From assembly GCF_041146795.1 (NCBI RefSeq), contig NC_135185.1, positions 9,078,529 through 9,142,528 on the forward strand: a stretch of DNA of 64,000 nucleotides, written 5' to 3'. This DNA comes from Maylandia zebra (lineage: Eukaryota > Chordata > Actinopteri > Cichliformes > Cichlidae). The notes below the pieces were generated by a model. The model did no database searches, was not told where the DNA came from, and saw nothing but the letters and a program-made list of their open reading frames with translations. The stretch's first letter is position 1; each line of letters opens with the position of its first letter. A program made the position numbers and the translations under genes. Shown here one piece after another: positions 1 to 12,734 of the stretch.

Positions 1-89
1 ATGATCACAGACGGGTTTATGTCAAAGTTAATTTAGAAAGCTGTTTTTAAACTACTTCAAGTTTTTTACTGGCAGCAAATAATCACATC

Positions 90-2050
90 TGTTGTCCTCT
101 GGGCTCAAAAATGACCCCGTTTGCTTTGACTGTTTATAAAAGCAACAAGTATAAAATATCATCCATCTCTGTGTTTCAAGGTTTTATTCAACTTTATTCC
201 AACTCATTGCCTGACAGTTTTCTATATTTTGGCATGGTAGGAACACCAGGGCATGAGTCTGAGTGAAGGCAAACTTTCATGAGGACAAAGGCGTGTCCAT
301 ATTTGACCCAAGTGCAGGAGGAAGCTCAGGTTCATTCCTCTGCACTGGTCCCATCATGGACAGCTTTCTTTCTGCAGTTGCAGGCCAAGGGGCATATACA
401 GTAAACAAGCTGTTACTGGTGATTGTTTTCTTTTGGAAACCTGCAATGTTAGGGACAACTCGCGTGTCCTGACTGCAGGACAGACGGTTTGCCATCGTAC
501 ACGAGCATGTTCCATGTACAGCTGGACCTGCATCACATGCTGCTCATGTTTTTGTCTCATAGCTCCCTGGTTTACTTGGATGTTCTGTTGGACAGAGTCC
601 TCTGAAGGGGACTTGGTGCTCATACAGTCACATCAGTACCAGGATCTTACATCACAGCAGGAGAAACACCCACTTGTTCCATACACCTCATGGGAGCACG
701 TTTGTGTCATGAACGACGATCATCTATTGTGTCTTTATCAAGAAATTATGTCCTTTTTGTGCTTCTATGATTAATCTTGTGTCAGCATGAAAACTTCTCT
801 ACCAGACTCAGGATGTCATAAACTGGCCGTAGCGACTCTACTGGATGCACGGCAGTAAGAATCAACACACCCACATATGCCTACAGCTGCATTCGGTCCA
901 TTTTTCTTCCTCTCTTGTTGTCCCTCCTTGTTCATCATTGAGTTGGCTGTAGAGCAGGTCATCTGCTAATTGGATGGTTATTGGTTCAATCTCTGTGTGC
1001 TCTAGTCTGGAGTTCTTACCAAGGTGTCCTTGGGCAAGTTACTGAACCCCAACTTGGTCTCTGATGCATCCATTGGCATGTGAACGTTAAAAAGCAGAAT
1101 ACACTGTGTATAATGCTTTCAGTACTCGAGTAGAAAAGCCACTGAAGGAGTATGGGACCTGGCACATGTGCTTGGACTGTGGTAGATCATCTTTCTCTGA
1201 GGCACATGAGAGAGTCAGGCATCGTCTGTCACTGGGAAGGTTAGAAGACCAGATCAGTGTTTCCTCACGTTACTGCAAATATTCCTCTGTCTCAGCTGAT
1301 TCCTCTTTCCTGCTTGATTCTTTGTCTTCATCATAATTGAAATGGATGATGTGTAGTCCTCTGACACATCTTCTATTTCAGTTTCACATTCTGAAAATTC
1401 AAGAAACTTCAAGAAGCCCAGTCACTTTCTCTCCAAGCTCCTCAGACTACCATGTCCTGGATGCCTGAGAACCTACTTGAACATAGTTCAGATTCTTCAT
1501 CACTTTTCTTCACTTCATAGCCTTCTTCCACTTCTGCAGGTGGCTGATGTGCTTTTTCAGAGAAAGGGTAGCATGTGCTCTAAATATTGACAATATTTTC
1601 TATATCTTCTAACCCTGGATCTTCCTGAACATTGATTCTCCCTCCTCATTATACTAGAGGACAATATGTGCTTTGTCCTACTGGTCATTGCTTTGCACAA
1701 CATGGTAAAAAAAAGTATGCTCATCAAAGTATGCAAATCTCCAGTGCAATGGAGGCTTGTGAGCATACTTTCTGTGTATGTATTATTGTAGAGTCTACCT
1801 TACAATATGAAGCACTTTGATGCGGCTGTTGTTGTGATTCGGTGCTGTATAAATAAAATTTCATTGAATATAGAGCACCTGCCTCCTCATTGTGCTGCCT
1901 GTTGTTGTTGTTGTGGTTGTTATGACCAGTGCTTGACCCCACACATCAGTGATCCAAGATCAAAGATGTATGAAAGCAGTATGTTGTGAAAATACGGCTC
2001 TTTGCAACACTTTGTACTTTGGGGTCATTTTTGTCCTACGAGGACCACCA
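90..2050 (-). mobile_element. piggyBac-like DNA transposon remnant
   Basis: The ends carry matching inverted motifs: GTTGTCCTC followed by CAAAAATGACCCC near 90-120, and the reverse complement near 2021-2050. This GTTGTCCTC/GACCCC terminus resembles piggyBac elements that are abundant in fish (recalled, not searched). The inside has no long open frame. The minus strand around 1340-1560 is acidic and could be the N-terminus of a decayed transposase. A TTAA target was not clearly found. A SINE scrap lies at about 940-1090. Confidence 0.45.
940..1095 (+). repeat. tRNA-derived SINE fragment
   Basis: The fragment has a degraded tRNA-like head (TTGGTTCAATC, a B-box-like motif) followed by CCTTGGGCAAG, a body motif shared with the fuller SINE at 26956-27288. 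It is decayed and truncated, and lies inside the piggyBac-like remnant. Confidence 0.4.
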
Positions 2051-2336
2051 ATGTTATAAAATCCAATAAAAATCCCATAAATAAATCAAATTACTTAAAA
2101 CTTATTCCAATCATGCATAGCATAGTAATGAATAACGTCTGTTATTTTCAGACCATTTGATGAATAAAAAACACATTTTTGATAGCAAAAGATTTCTTTA
2201 GAGGACAAAAATGACCCAAAAACAACACCAAACCCCCCAAAATATGACTATCCAGAGTTGGGACCAGGAAGCAGAGTTGCAGTCTTACACGCCTCTCTGC
2301 AGCTTCTCTCCTCCTGCTAACCCCCAAAACCCATCT

Positions 2337-2876
2337 CCATAGTATGGAAGCCCGTTTCCGCCACTTAAAAAAAAAAAAGATCCATAACTCAAAATTTCGA
2401 GTTGCTTTTCTCAAAATTTTGAGTTAATAAATCGAAATTTCGAGTTAGCACTGCCAATCAGTAATCTACGTGAATGATGTCATTTCCTTGTTACCTGGAA
2501 GCTGAAGCCCTCAGCTACAAATGCTACAGCTAAGCTACCGGTATTACATCCAGTCGTGAATGCACAGATTGCTGAGTGTTTTCAGCCTGGCTTCACAAAT
2601 GATGAAATCCCTGTGTTATTAGCTGAATCACATGGTGTTACTATCAGCAAACGTACTCGCGAAAGCGCCAATTTGTTGGGATCCGTTTTTGAGAGCGCGT
2701 TCCTCTGCACCATATGCTTCCGGGTAACAAGAAAGCGACCTCATTCACGTATATTTTTGATTGGGAGAGCTAACTCGAAATTTTGAGAAAAGTAACTCGA
2801 AATTTTGAGTTATGGATACTAGCTGTTTTTGTTTTTGTTTTTTTATTCAGTGGCGGAAACGGGCTTCCATACCATA
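2337..2876. mobile_element. Foldback MITE with long terminal inverted repeats
   Basis: The ends mirror each other. 'TATGGAAGCCCGTTTCCGCC' on the left (from about 2342) is repeated as its reverse complement ending about 2876. The symmetry continues inward through CGAGTTA/TAACTCG blocks to about 2510 and 2720, so the inverted repeats are about 150-170 bp. The centre contains a short open frame at 2556-2786. It encodes an HTH-like start (FTNDEIPVLLAESHGV) resembling the N-terminus of integrase-core DNA transposases in fish, so this may be a deletion derivative of such an element. Confidence 0.6.
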
Positions 2877-3010
2877 GAGACTGTGTCAGCTCCCAAACAG
2901 ACGAAAAACAAACTAAAAACCAGCAACAAACAACTTAAACATAAACACAAAGAAAGAACAATACAGTATCCACATCTGAACCAAAGAGTAAAACAGTGAA
3001 ATGTGGATGA

Positions 3011-3250
<240 letters not shown>

Positions 3251-3704
3251 AACTAGCCTGCAAATTCTTGCACAGTGGGAAACAAAAGTGAGGCGACCGT
3301 TGTTGTGATTCTGCGCTGTGTGAATAACACTGAATTGGGACCAGTGATGGACATGCAGTTGTTCCCCTAAACCCAAACAATCACGAGCTTCCTCCACCAG
3401 CTGGAAGCTCCGAGGCTGAAACTAGAACAACAATTGAGGAGTTTTTCCTGTTCTCCCTTCAGGAGCTCAGTCTGAGTTCGTTTTTCTCCTCGTCTTTCCT
3501 CATATTGTGTATTTCCATCATTCTTCCTCTCTGACCGGTCTTCTTTATGTGATGTTTGCATAATGTACGGTCTGAAGGGTAAGGTGGCGCTGGAACGCCG
3601 ACACCTTAACCCGGTTTCCTTCGGGATCAATAAAGTTGAATGAAATGAAATCTCTCTGAACTCTGATGTGAAATCATTCCCTGCAGGACGAACGGATGCT
3701 GCAC

Positions 3705-6700
3705 CTGGTGAGGAGCTGAGCTGCTGCAGCGACTTCAGTCCACCCCGCAGAGCTGCAAACAACACGCCCACCCGGCAGCGTCACTCTGCACATGAACAGC
3801 TGATCAGCTGACTCACCTTCAGCGTCAGCGCTCAGCTCCTCCAGACGGGCGCCCAGTCGAGCCTCCAGCTCCAACATGTCAGGCGTCAGAGACGAGGCGT
3901 TGGAGGCCGGAAACTCTGCAAAGTGTCGACATGCAACATTAAACGCTCAGGTGGGCGGGGACAAAATGAAATTTTAGTCGGAAAACAATAGCGCCCCCGG
4001 TGGTGATGGTTTAAACATTCAGCGTCAATTATAAAAATCACCTTTAAAAATCTCAGACGGGAGCTTTTTATTAATTTTTTTAAATTTATGTTTGATTAGT
4101 TTTCTTATTTATACAACATGTACAACAAATTCAATTTAATCACCGTGAGGGGGAAAGCAAAACCAAAGCGAACAACAACAGAAGAGACAAACGGACCAAA
4201 ACAAGACCAAACAAAACACAAGAACAAACAAACAAACCAAGAAATACAATGACATTATACAAAATCGGACCTCCCATTTTGTACATATTTCAACCATTTC
4301 AACCAATATTCTTCAAATGAGTCCGCCTGGCACTTTAGCCTAAAAGTTAGTCTTTCTATAACAAAAATATTATATATCACATCAATCCATCCATCTATGG
4401 TAGGAATATCCTCTTTAATCCAAAGGCGAGTTATGGCCTTTTTGCAAGCTACCGACAGCACACTGAACAAATACTTATCCGGTTTGCATAGATTAAGACT
4501 CTCTAGGTTGCAATGCAAAATGAAATTGTATTTTCTTTTGGAAGATTGTTTCCATGACCTTGTCCTTATGTATTTCCTTCCAAAATGGAACCACACGGGG
4601 ACCTTCCCAAAAAATGTGGAAATGATTTGATGTTGCATGTCCACAATGCCTCCAGCATGTTGTATTCTGAGATTTTTGGGCTGGGGTAATAAAATAACGA
4701 AATACATTCTTCCAGCTGAATTCCCTCCACGAGGGGGAGCTTGTTACTGACCACTGCTCCTGTTAGGAATAGATTGCTCTCCGTTTCCCATCTTCCTTTA
4801 ACATATCTTGTATCATGACCCCATAGATTGATCAGTGAACAATATAATTTGGAAATAATTTTTTGATAGGGTGCATCTCTATATGCATTCTCGAATATAT
4901 TTATAATCTCTTCATTCCCAGTCGATAACTGAGAATTTTTTAGCTTTTTATTCAGGAAGTCCCTCAGTTGCAAATATCTAAATAAAGATCTTGATTTTGC
5001 AACCCGAATTTTTTCTTAAGGTCTTGGAAACTCATCACTTTTCCATTTTTCAACAAGGTACTGTATGTGGTGAGACCTTTATTTGCCCATGTTTTGAATG
5101 TCGAGTCGATCTTGCTAGGCAAAAATTCTGGGTCATATGCAAACCATTTAAGGAATCCGGCCCTCTGGTTTAATTGGTACTTTTTAAGTACTCTTTCCCA
5201 TATTTTTATTGAACTTACTATCCAAGGGTTGCCCGGGTCTCCCAGGAGTCGTAACTCTGAAGGATCTCCTATCAGTGCCCCGACAGGAAAATTACCTCCC
5301 AAGGACAATTCCACTTCCTTCCATCTTGAACAGTATCCAGGTTTACACCAGCCCACCAGATTTCTTATTTGTGTTGCCCTGTAGTAGTCCTGTAGGCAAG
5401 GGAAGCCTAATCCTCCTTTATCTTTGGGAAGCTGAAGTGTTTTGAACTTAACTCTTGGCTTTTTACCCTGATTTTATCTGTTTTGATTTTATATACTGTT
5501 TTGTTTGTTTGTTAATTAGTTAAGCTTAAATTTCAAAACTTACATTAACTATCTACTGTTCTGATTTTATCTATTTTGATTTTACATACTGTTTTGTTTG
5601 TTTGCTTGTTTGTTAAGTGGGTTAGAGCTCTGGGTAGCTCCCCAGCTGGGTCTAGAGAGTATTTTAAATTCAGGGAATTTAAAATAGAAAGTAGCTCGTC
5701 CACAGAAGGACTGGTAGCTCCCCTTACGATAAGGGTTCAGATCGCGCGAACAGGTGTGAAATGTGTGTGTTTAGTTAGTTAGTTTGTTTGCTTGTTTTAA
5801 TCAATTTTAAATCATACTTTTTATTTGTTTTTGTTTCTAATGTCTCTGTAAAGCACTTTGAATCACCTTGTTGTTGAATTGTGCTATACAAATAAATTTG
5901 CCTTGCCTTGCCCATATAAATCTTGAGAGGGTCCTATCCCACTCTACAAAGTATCTATCAGGGTTTTCTATAGAAACAGACTGGAATAAGTTTAATATCT
6001 TTGGGAGCATATTCATTTTTATGATGTCCACTCTAGAAGAGATGCTTAGATAAGGGATTAATGACCATCTGCTAATATCTAGCATGATATCTTTTTTAAG
6101 TAGGGAGTAGTTGATTTCTTCCAAACTGGTTATATCCATTGATAAATTTATGCCCAGATATTTGATAGTTCTTTTGTCCCAGCTTAGTTTGTATTTGTTG
6201 AGCAGGATGGGGGGGGGGGGGGGGGGGGCTATAAAAGCTACTAAGAACTTGTGTTTTTTGTATATTCAATTTATATCCCAAGTATAGCCCATACTCCTTT
6301 AACACTGACATGAGCTCCATAAGTGATTCGGTAGGTTTTGATAAGTAAACCAAAATATCATCTGCAAACAAGGCCAATTTCTGCTCACTTCCAGCGATAT
6401 TAATCCCTTTTACGTTACCATTCTGCCTAATCCTTTGAGCCAATGGCTCTATAAAAATAGCAAATAAGAGTGGACTCAGTGGGCATCCCTGTCTTGTGGA
6501 CCTTTCAAGCTTAAAAGCATCTGAAAGTTCACCATTAATCTTTATTTTTGCAGCTGGGCTATTATACAAGGCCCTCAATATAGTGATGATGGACCCATTA
6601 AACCCAAATCTAAGCATTGCTTGGAATAAAAATTCCCATCTCAAGGAGTCGAAAGCTTTTTCAGCAACTAGACTCAATAATATAGCTGGTATTTTATTTA

Positions 6701-9700
6701 AATTAATATGTCTAATAATTTGCAGAGTTCTCTTAACACTATCATGGGTTTGGCGCGACCTAACAAATCCAGTTTGATCTAGGTTTATTATCCTTGGGAT
6801 GATCCCTTCAAGTCTCCGTGCTATGATTGACGTAAACAATTTGTAATCTACATTTAATACACTTATTGGCCTGTAGTTGGAGCATTCTAGTTTGTCTTTA
6901 TCAGAGCTTTATCGGGAGCTTTTTAAAGGTGATTTTTTAAGCCGACCCTCGAGTCAGCAGGACAGGAAGCGAATCTGACCTGAGATCTGCTGCCTCAGCT
7001 CCTCCATCAGACTCTCGGTGTTACACAGTCTGGCCGCCAACACTGAAAACGAGCAAACACACACAGGAAGTTTACACACAACTGCTTGACAAAATAAAAT
7101 GGTGGAGACTTTTAGTCTGAAATTTTTCTGAGGAAGTACAACTGAATGTCAGTGTGAGCAGCGCCCCCCAGTGGCCACACAGCGTCACCAGTCAGTAGAA
7201 ACACAACTTCCTGTTTTTCATCATAAGTCTGGCTCACAGCCACAGACTGTATATAAAAGATGTACACCCTTTATGTCCATCTTTAAATACCGTCAGTGGG
7301 ACTTCCTGCTTCAAAGAAAAGTTGGTTAATCTATGAAATTAGAACTAAGTCACCAAACAGTGAGTGCTTGATGATGATGATGACCTGCGTTCTTCCTCCT
7401 CAGCTGCTCCACGGTGCTCTCGCTCGCCCTCAGTCTCGTCTGCAGGAACGGCAGCTCCGCCGCCAGAGCTGCAGACACAGCAGTAACCCAGTGTAAGGTC
7501 CACAAACCTGCGAGCCGCTGCTCAGGTGACGACGAGGGTCCGAGACTCACCCGAATTCTTCTTCTTCAGGTCGTCCGTCGAGCGCTCGCTGCTGTTCAGC
7601 CTGGACTGAAGTGTCGACACGTCGGCGGCTCGAGCTGAGGGACGACACAGGACATCAGAACCACCTCGGACTTAGAGGCCGAAGAATCTGATCCAGGACC
7701 GAACCCAGGCCAGGTTCGGTCCTGGATCCATATATGTTAAAAAATCAAAAACGATTTTCAATTTTTTTGTAGTTTATTGCACTTTTTTGCAATTTATGTA
7801 ATTACTATGCACTTAATGAATACATATTATTAAAATCTGGGCTATAATGGTTGTATTGATGTATAGCAACTTGAAATGCTCCCAAAAATGGCTCCACAGC
7901 ATGTAAAAATATAATATAAGCTCTGGCGGACTTGGTTCTATGGTAGTTCTTAAAGGGTTAAATGCTTACATATACACACACACAGTTACTGTCCCTCCTA
8001 GGGATGGGTATCGTTTAGGTTTTATCCGATACCGGTGCCAAACTGGTACTTTTGAAACTGTGCCGGTGCTCAAACGGTGCTCAAAGAATGGAGGACACAA
8101 AATTGGTCCAAAAACCTCTCATGTTCAGCTGTTTTTTGTAAAAAGATAACAATGTTAGCCTTTTCTGCAGCTGTGGGGCATATATGGCATCACTCTTGGC
8201 TGGAAGCAGTGCTTAAACAATGGAAAAAACACACAAACTTTGTCCAAAATCCTCTCATGTTTAACTGTTTTCCACTTTTTCTTTGGTCATTTTAGCCTTT
8301 TTGGCCAGGGTGAAGGGAGTATCTGCCATCAAACAAGAAGACAGCTGCATGTAGCTATGATGATGTTTGCTAGTTCACCTTACATGCATTAATTTAATAA
8401 TAATGGATTGGATTTACATAGCGCTTTTCAAGGCACCCAAAGCGCTTTACAATGCCACTATTCATTCACTCTCGCATTCACACACTGGTGGAGGCAGCTA
8501 CGGTTGTAGCCACAGCTGCCCTGGGGCAGACTGACAGAAGCGAGGCTGCCATATCACGCCATCGGTCCCTCTGGCCAACACCAGTAGGCGGTAGGGTAAA
8601 GTGTCTTGCCCAAGGACACAACGACCAGGACAGAGAGCCCGGGGATCGAACCGGCGACCTTCCAGTTACAGATACGCTTCCCAACCCCCTGAGCCACGGT
8701 CGCCCCAACAACGTGGTTAGCCTACGCAACATAAATTACACACGAACAACATTAAGCTACTCCCGCAGAGAAGAACGGCTGCTGCTGCCATCGTCATCCT
8801 CATCATTTCTGCTACACTGACAGGGCTAGGGGCCAGGACTCTCCTCTTCTGGTTTTTGGGGGATGTTGCTAGCTCCGGGTCCGTTAACAGGCAACCCAAC
8901 CGCAGTAGATGTGCTCGGTGTGAGGTCTCGCAGCAAGCTATCAAATACGGCGCATTTTTCGGCTTTTAAAAAAAAACGCTATGCGTCGCCAGGTGTTTCA
9001 TCGGATTCAAGGTGTTACCTCCTTTGCACAGTATCACCTTAAAGCACTTGTTGCTGCTGAGTTTGCATCTTTTGCTGTGAAGTACAGCCAGACTTTTGAC
9101 CGCTTCGCCTTGGGCATTTTTAATCTGTAGCTCTGCTCTAAAAGAACGTACGTACCTGGACCCGCCTACTATCCTCGGAAACGTAAAATGATTGTGTCAC
9201 AGCTCAGGAAAATAAAGCACCGAAATGTGCGCTGCTTTTCGGTCTGGTTACTACCGTTTATGTCAGAACCGGTGCCGTCATGGCACCGGATACCGGTACC
9301 CATCCCTAGTCCCTCCACACATACAACTCGGTTCTGCTTGTCACTACCCGATCCGTACCGGAAACCTGATCGGTACCCCGCATGCGCGAAAGGTGTCTAC
9401 TTCCAGTCGAAGCATTTTACGATAGTTACGGGTCAGAGTATCTGTTAAGATGTTAAGAATAACAAGTATCTCTTAAAATGTTTCCGATAATGAAACATTT
9501 AATATAATGTAGACAAAAACAAATAAAAAGATAGCGACAGATCAGAACTCCCGATCCGTACCGCGCATGTGCAGGGGTTTTCTTCTTCTTCTGTTCGTTT
9601 AATGGCAGTGTACTCCCCAGTGTACGAGGATACTGCCCCCTGCTGACCGAGTGAATGAACCCTATTGTAAACTGAATTGGCGTCATTACAAACGTGTGTT

Positions 9701-12700
9701 AAATTTGATTTAGTGATAGTCGAGTGTGTTTATGCTTGTCTGTGTGGAAAGGATTGTTGGAATAGTGATGATAATGTCCGCTATCACTGTCAGTTGCCAG
9801 TAAACACTTCATCTGGCTGCTGAATCTTCACGTGACACATTACAAAGTCTGTATTATTAACTCTGTCATTAGGCACCATTCTTCTTGTTTTATGGCGCTT
9901 TTGTTTTTTACTTATTTGTCCCCACCCCCTCAGGTTTGACCTCTCATTCATTTAATTTTCTTTTAGTCTTAAATTAAACAAACAACATATGAAACAAAAG
10001 TAAAGCAAAACAAACCAAGCATGCAGAAATCAAAACAAGAAATAAGCAAGCCCCACCACAGTACAGTTTCTTTCATATGAAAAAGACAGAATGTGTAAAT
10101 TTGCAGATTCACAAGTTATGGAAAAACAAACAAACAAAAAGAACAACACCACCATTACCAGCAACAGCACCGTCCTGGGTTAACCCCGTTTTCTTCATTC
10201 TTGTACTCATTTAAAATTAGGTTTTTATATTTTAAACTGTTTTATGTTTTTACTTTCTTTTATTTCTTCAGTTAGACTGTTCCATAATTTAACTCCTGCA
10301 ATTGAGATAGACATCGTTTTTAAAGTCGTTCTAGCACTTTGTATTTTTAAATTCCACTTCCCTCTTAAGTTATACCCACCGTCTCTTTCTATGAACCATT
10401 TACAGATTTCTTTTGGAAGCAATTTATTTCTTACTTTATACATTATTTGCGCTGTTTTAAGCTTCACCAATTCTTGGAATTTAAAAGCTTGCATTTTGAC
10501 AAAGAGTGCATTTGTATGGTCCCTGTACCCACATTATTATTAATCTAATGGCCCTTTTCTGTATTATAGTTATTGTTAGTGTGTTACTTTTGTATGTTTA
10601 CCCAGACCTCGACACAGTAGCTCATATATGGCAGTAGTAAAGCACAGTATAACATATGTTCTGATCCAACATGTGCTTTGCTTTCCCCACGACGGCCCCG
10701 TGCCAGTTTCCCCCGAACATCAGTGCTGTGTGGCTTCCAGCTCGTGGTCAATGATCACCCCAAGATATTTTATTTCATTGACTCTTTCTAAACATACATT
10801 GTCAACACATATTTCTACACTGATGTTTTTCTTTTGGTTTCCAAACAACATAAATCTGGTTTTATCGAGATTCAATGATAATTTATTTATATCAAACCAC
10901 TTCTTTAATATCGTTAATTCCTGTGTGATCATCTCCAAAACCTGTGGCAATTCCACACCTGAACACTGTAATATTTGCAGATGACACAAATATACTAACT
11001 TTAACATCTCCGATACTCTGCAGATATCATTTAAGTACATAATAAACATTTTTGGACCCAGTACTGAACCTTGAGGTACTCCACAAGCTATATCCATCAA
11101 ATTAGATTTATATTCATTTATTTGTACATATTGTTGCCTATTCTCTACATGGATTTTTACCCAGTCCAAAACCACTCCCCTAAACCCGTACTTTTCCAGT
11201 TTGTTATTAGAATTTCATGATTAACAGCATCAAACGCCTTCTTTAGATCTAAGAAAACGAGTGCGTACCTCTTATTATCCACACGTTCTGTCATCTCTTC
11301 CATTAAATCTATCAGTGCCAAAGCTGTTGACCTGTTGATCTGAACCCATACTCACCATCTGTCATTAATTCATGTTTTTCCACAAAACTGCCAAATCTTT
11401 TTATGAAGAGTTTTCCAGTATCTTAGAGAACTGGGAGAGTATTGACACTGGTCTATAGTTTGTAAAGTGATGCCTTTCACCAGTTTTGTAAATGGGAATA
11501 ACTTTAGCAAAACCGCTGTTTGAAACGACAAGTTGAACATATATTTTAATGGTTTTACAACACCATCAATCTTTACTGTTACCATATCAATATCAGTCCA
11601 GTCTGTACTGGTTTTGTTCTCTATGTCATGAATCTCTTTCTCTTCCACTGCGCTTAAAAACATTGAGCTTCTATTGCTTTCAGTATTTTCACCAGTGTCC
11701 CATCAACCTTTATTTCTTCTGCCAGTTTTGGACCTATGTTTACGAAGAATTCATTAAAGCCATTTACTATCTCTTCCATGTTATTAATACTTCTTGTCCC
11801 TCTATAAAGTACCCATCGTTATTCCCTGATCCATCTTTGATTACACTGTTTAATACGTTCCAGATATCTCTTGTGTTATCTTTATTGTGTTCCAACCTTT
11901 TAATGAAATACTCTGTTTTACAGGATCTCATTATATTAGTTCATTTATTTTTGTAAGTTTTTACTTCCTTTCAGTTTCCATGGTTCTCTTTTTTATCAAT
12001 GCTCGATATAGGGGATTCTTTTTTTGCTGGTATTTTGTAGTCCTCCGTGGTCTTCCTGCATAGTTGTTTTCCTGTTGATTTCAATTACTGGACAGTTTTT
12101 ATCAAGTAACGTGTTAAATGTTCTCAAGAATCCTTTGTAAGCTTTATTAACTTCGACCCCCCCGCTCTAACACGAAGCTCTCAACCTACAGCTCCAGCTT
12201 TGCCTCTTCTGCCTCTTGTTATGCGACAGCCTCTAGTGATTAATACACGAACAGGTTCCTGCTGTTTAGGCTCAAAACAGTTTGATGTTTTTCGCCTACC
12301 TGAGGACAGCAGGACTCACCTGTGCTACACCAGCTAAACTCACTGCACCACCTCTCAGTCTGAGGAGCAGCTATGACACTTAATGTGACGGAGGAGGCCT
12401 CACCTTTGCTTTGCTCCTCCAGCTCCTCCACCCTCTCCCTCAGCTCCTCCGCCTGTCGAAGCGCTTCCTCCTTCAGTCCCTCCAGGCTCCGTCTCTGCTG
12501 CTCGGCCAGCACCTCTCCATCCCTCAGCCAGCTCTCCACCCTCCTCAGGATCTGACGCCGGCCCACCTCCTCCGCCTTCAGGCTCAGCACCAGCTCCTTC
12601 AGCCCTCGCAGTTCATCCCAGAGGATGGGGAGGGCCTGGGAGATGACCGCCGGCGGGGGGACAGAAGCCTCCGACTGGCCCCGACTGACAGAGCAGCAGA

Positions 12701-12734
12701 GCAGCAGAAACAGAGCAGCAGACCTTCTCGCCAT
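3705..12734 (-). CDS. Secreted coiled-coil protein, probable C1q-domain family (3' end outside window)
   Basis: Six exons are visible on the minus strand: 12404-12734, 7551-7634, 7385-7468, 6980-7042, 3817-3915 and 3705-3752 (236 codons plus one base). Exon 1 starts at ATG 12734 with a signal peptide (MARRSAALFLLLCC...) and then a long heptad-rich helix ending EELRERVEELEEQSK. Later exons encode short helical units such as LQSRLNSSERSTDDLKKKN and LQTRLRASESTVEQLRRKN. All visible introns are phase 1, so the exons are modular. Exons 2 and 3 are both 84 bp and alike, suggesting duplication. Exon 5 has an N-A-S glycosylation sequon. Fish C1q-like proteins have this build before a C-terminal C1q domain, but no C1q exon was found before the window edge, so the family is inferred. 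The donor of exon 3 (GTCATC) is not a typical one. Confidence 0.65.
4061..6912 (-). mobile_element. L1-type LINE, 5'-truncated, with nested SINE
   Basis: Minus-strand frames encode a reverse transcriptase: LARRLE-like start, DQTGFVRSRQTHDSVKR, RQGCPLSPLLFAIFIEPLAQ and the catalytic box FADDILVY (6096-6839). C-terminal ORF2 pieces follow at 5837-6139, 4964-5356, 4566-4973 and 4255-4707. It is broken by several frame changes. A 13-bp direct repeat CGGGAGCTTTTTA flanks it at 4048-4060 and 6913-6925, consistent with a target-site duplication. It lies in an intron of the coiled-coil gene and runs in the same direction. A G-run lies at about 6212-6229. Confidence 0.8.
5450..5918 (+). repeat. SINE-like element with LINE tail, nested in the L1
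   Basis: The insert separates the L1 ORF2 pieces. Its plus strand ends with AAAGCACTTTGAATCACC...TGTGCTATACAAATAAA followed by TTGCC repeats, the usual tail of fish L2-mobilised elements. Since it interrupts the L1 it is younger than it. The head is not a clear tRNA. Confidence 0.55.
7999..9308 (+). mobile_element. hAT-type MITE with 8-bp target duplication
   Basis: The termini are TAGGGATGGGTATCG and its near inverse ending CCCATCCCTA, flanked by the perfect 8-bp repeat GTCCCTCC (7991-7998 and 9309-9316). The 8-bp duplication and the terminal motif fit hAT. No transposase was seen. It holds a SINE at 8398-8706. A second copy in the opposite orientation is at 29927-30877. Confidence 0.85.
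8398..8706 (-). repeat. tRNA-headed SINE inserted in the hAT MITE
   Basis: On the minus strand it begins GGGGCGACCGTGGCTCAG with a B box GGTTCGATCCC. It continues with CTTGGGCAAGACACTT and ends AAAGCGCTTTGGG...AAAAGCGCTATGTAAATCC. The related MITE at 29927-30877 lacks it, which gives the insertion point directly. Near-identical family members are at 16653-16965 and, shortened, at 52093-52265. Confidence 0.85.
9339..9898 (+). mobile_element. Partial copy of inverted-repeat DNA transposon 'E'
   Basis: It starts TGTCACTACCCGATCCGTACC and matches the left and middle parts of the element found twice at 26846-28978. The right end is missing, apparently lost where the following LINE begins. I use 'E' only as a label here. 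No coding capacity was seen. Confidence 0.7.
9905..12140 (-). mobile_element. Non-LTR retrotransposon (LINE) remnant with reverse transcriptase
   Basis: Minus-strand frames at 10720-11175 encode ACGVPQGSVLGPKMFIMYLN and then WFDINKLSLNLDKTRFMLFG, typical of Jockey/CR1-group reverse transcriptases. A C-terminal piece (KLWNSLTEEIKESKNI) lies at 10225-10494 and upstream pieces run to about 12140. Several frame breaks are present and the 5' end is lost. I could not settle the clade. It lies in intron 1 of the coiled-coil gene in the same orientation. Confidence 0.7.

Noticed and set aside
8398-8706. tRNA-gene-like A and B boxes here and at 16653, 26956, 49034 and 52093
   Set aside because: They are heads of SINEs with bodies and tails attached. 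No cloverleaf with a complete acceptor stem was found, so they are not tRNA genes.
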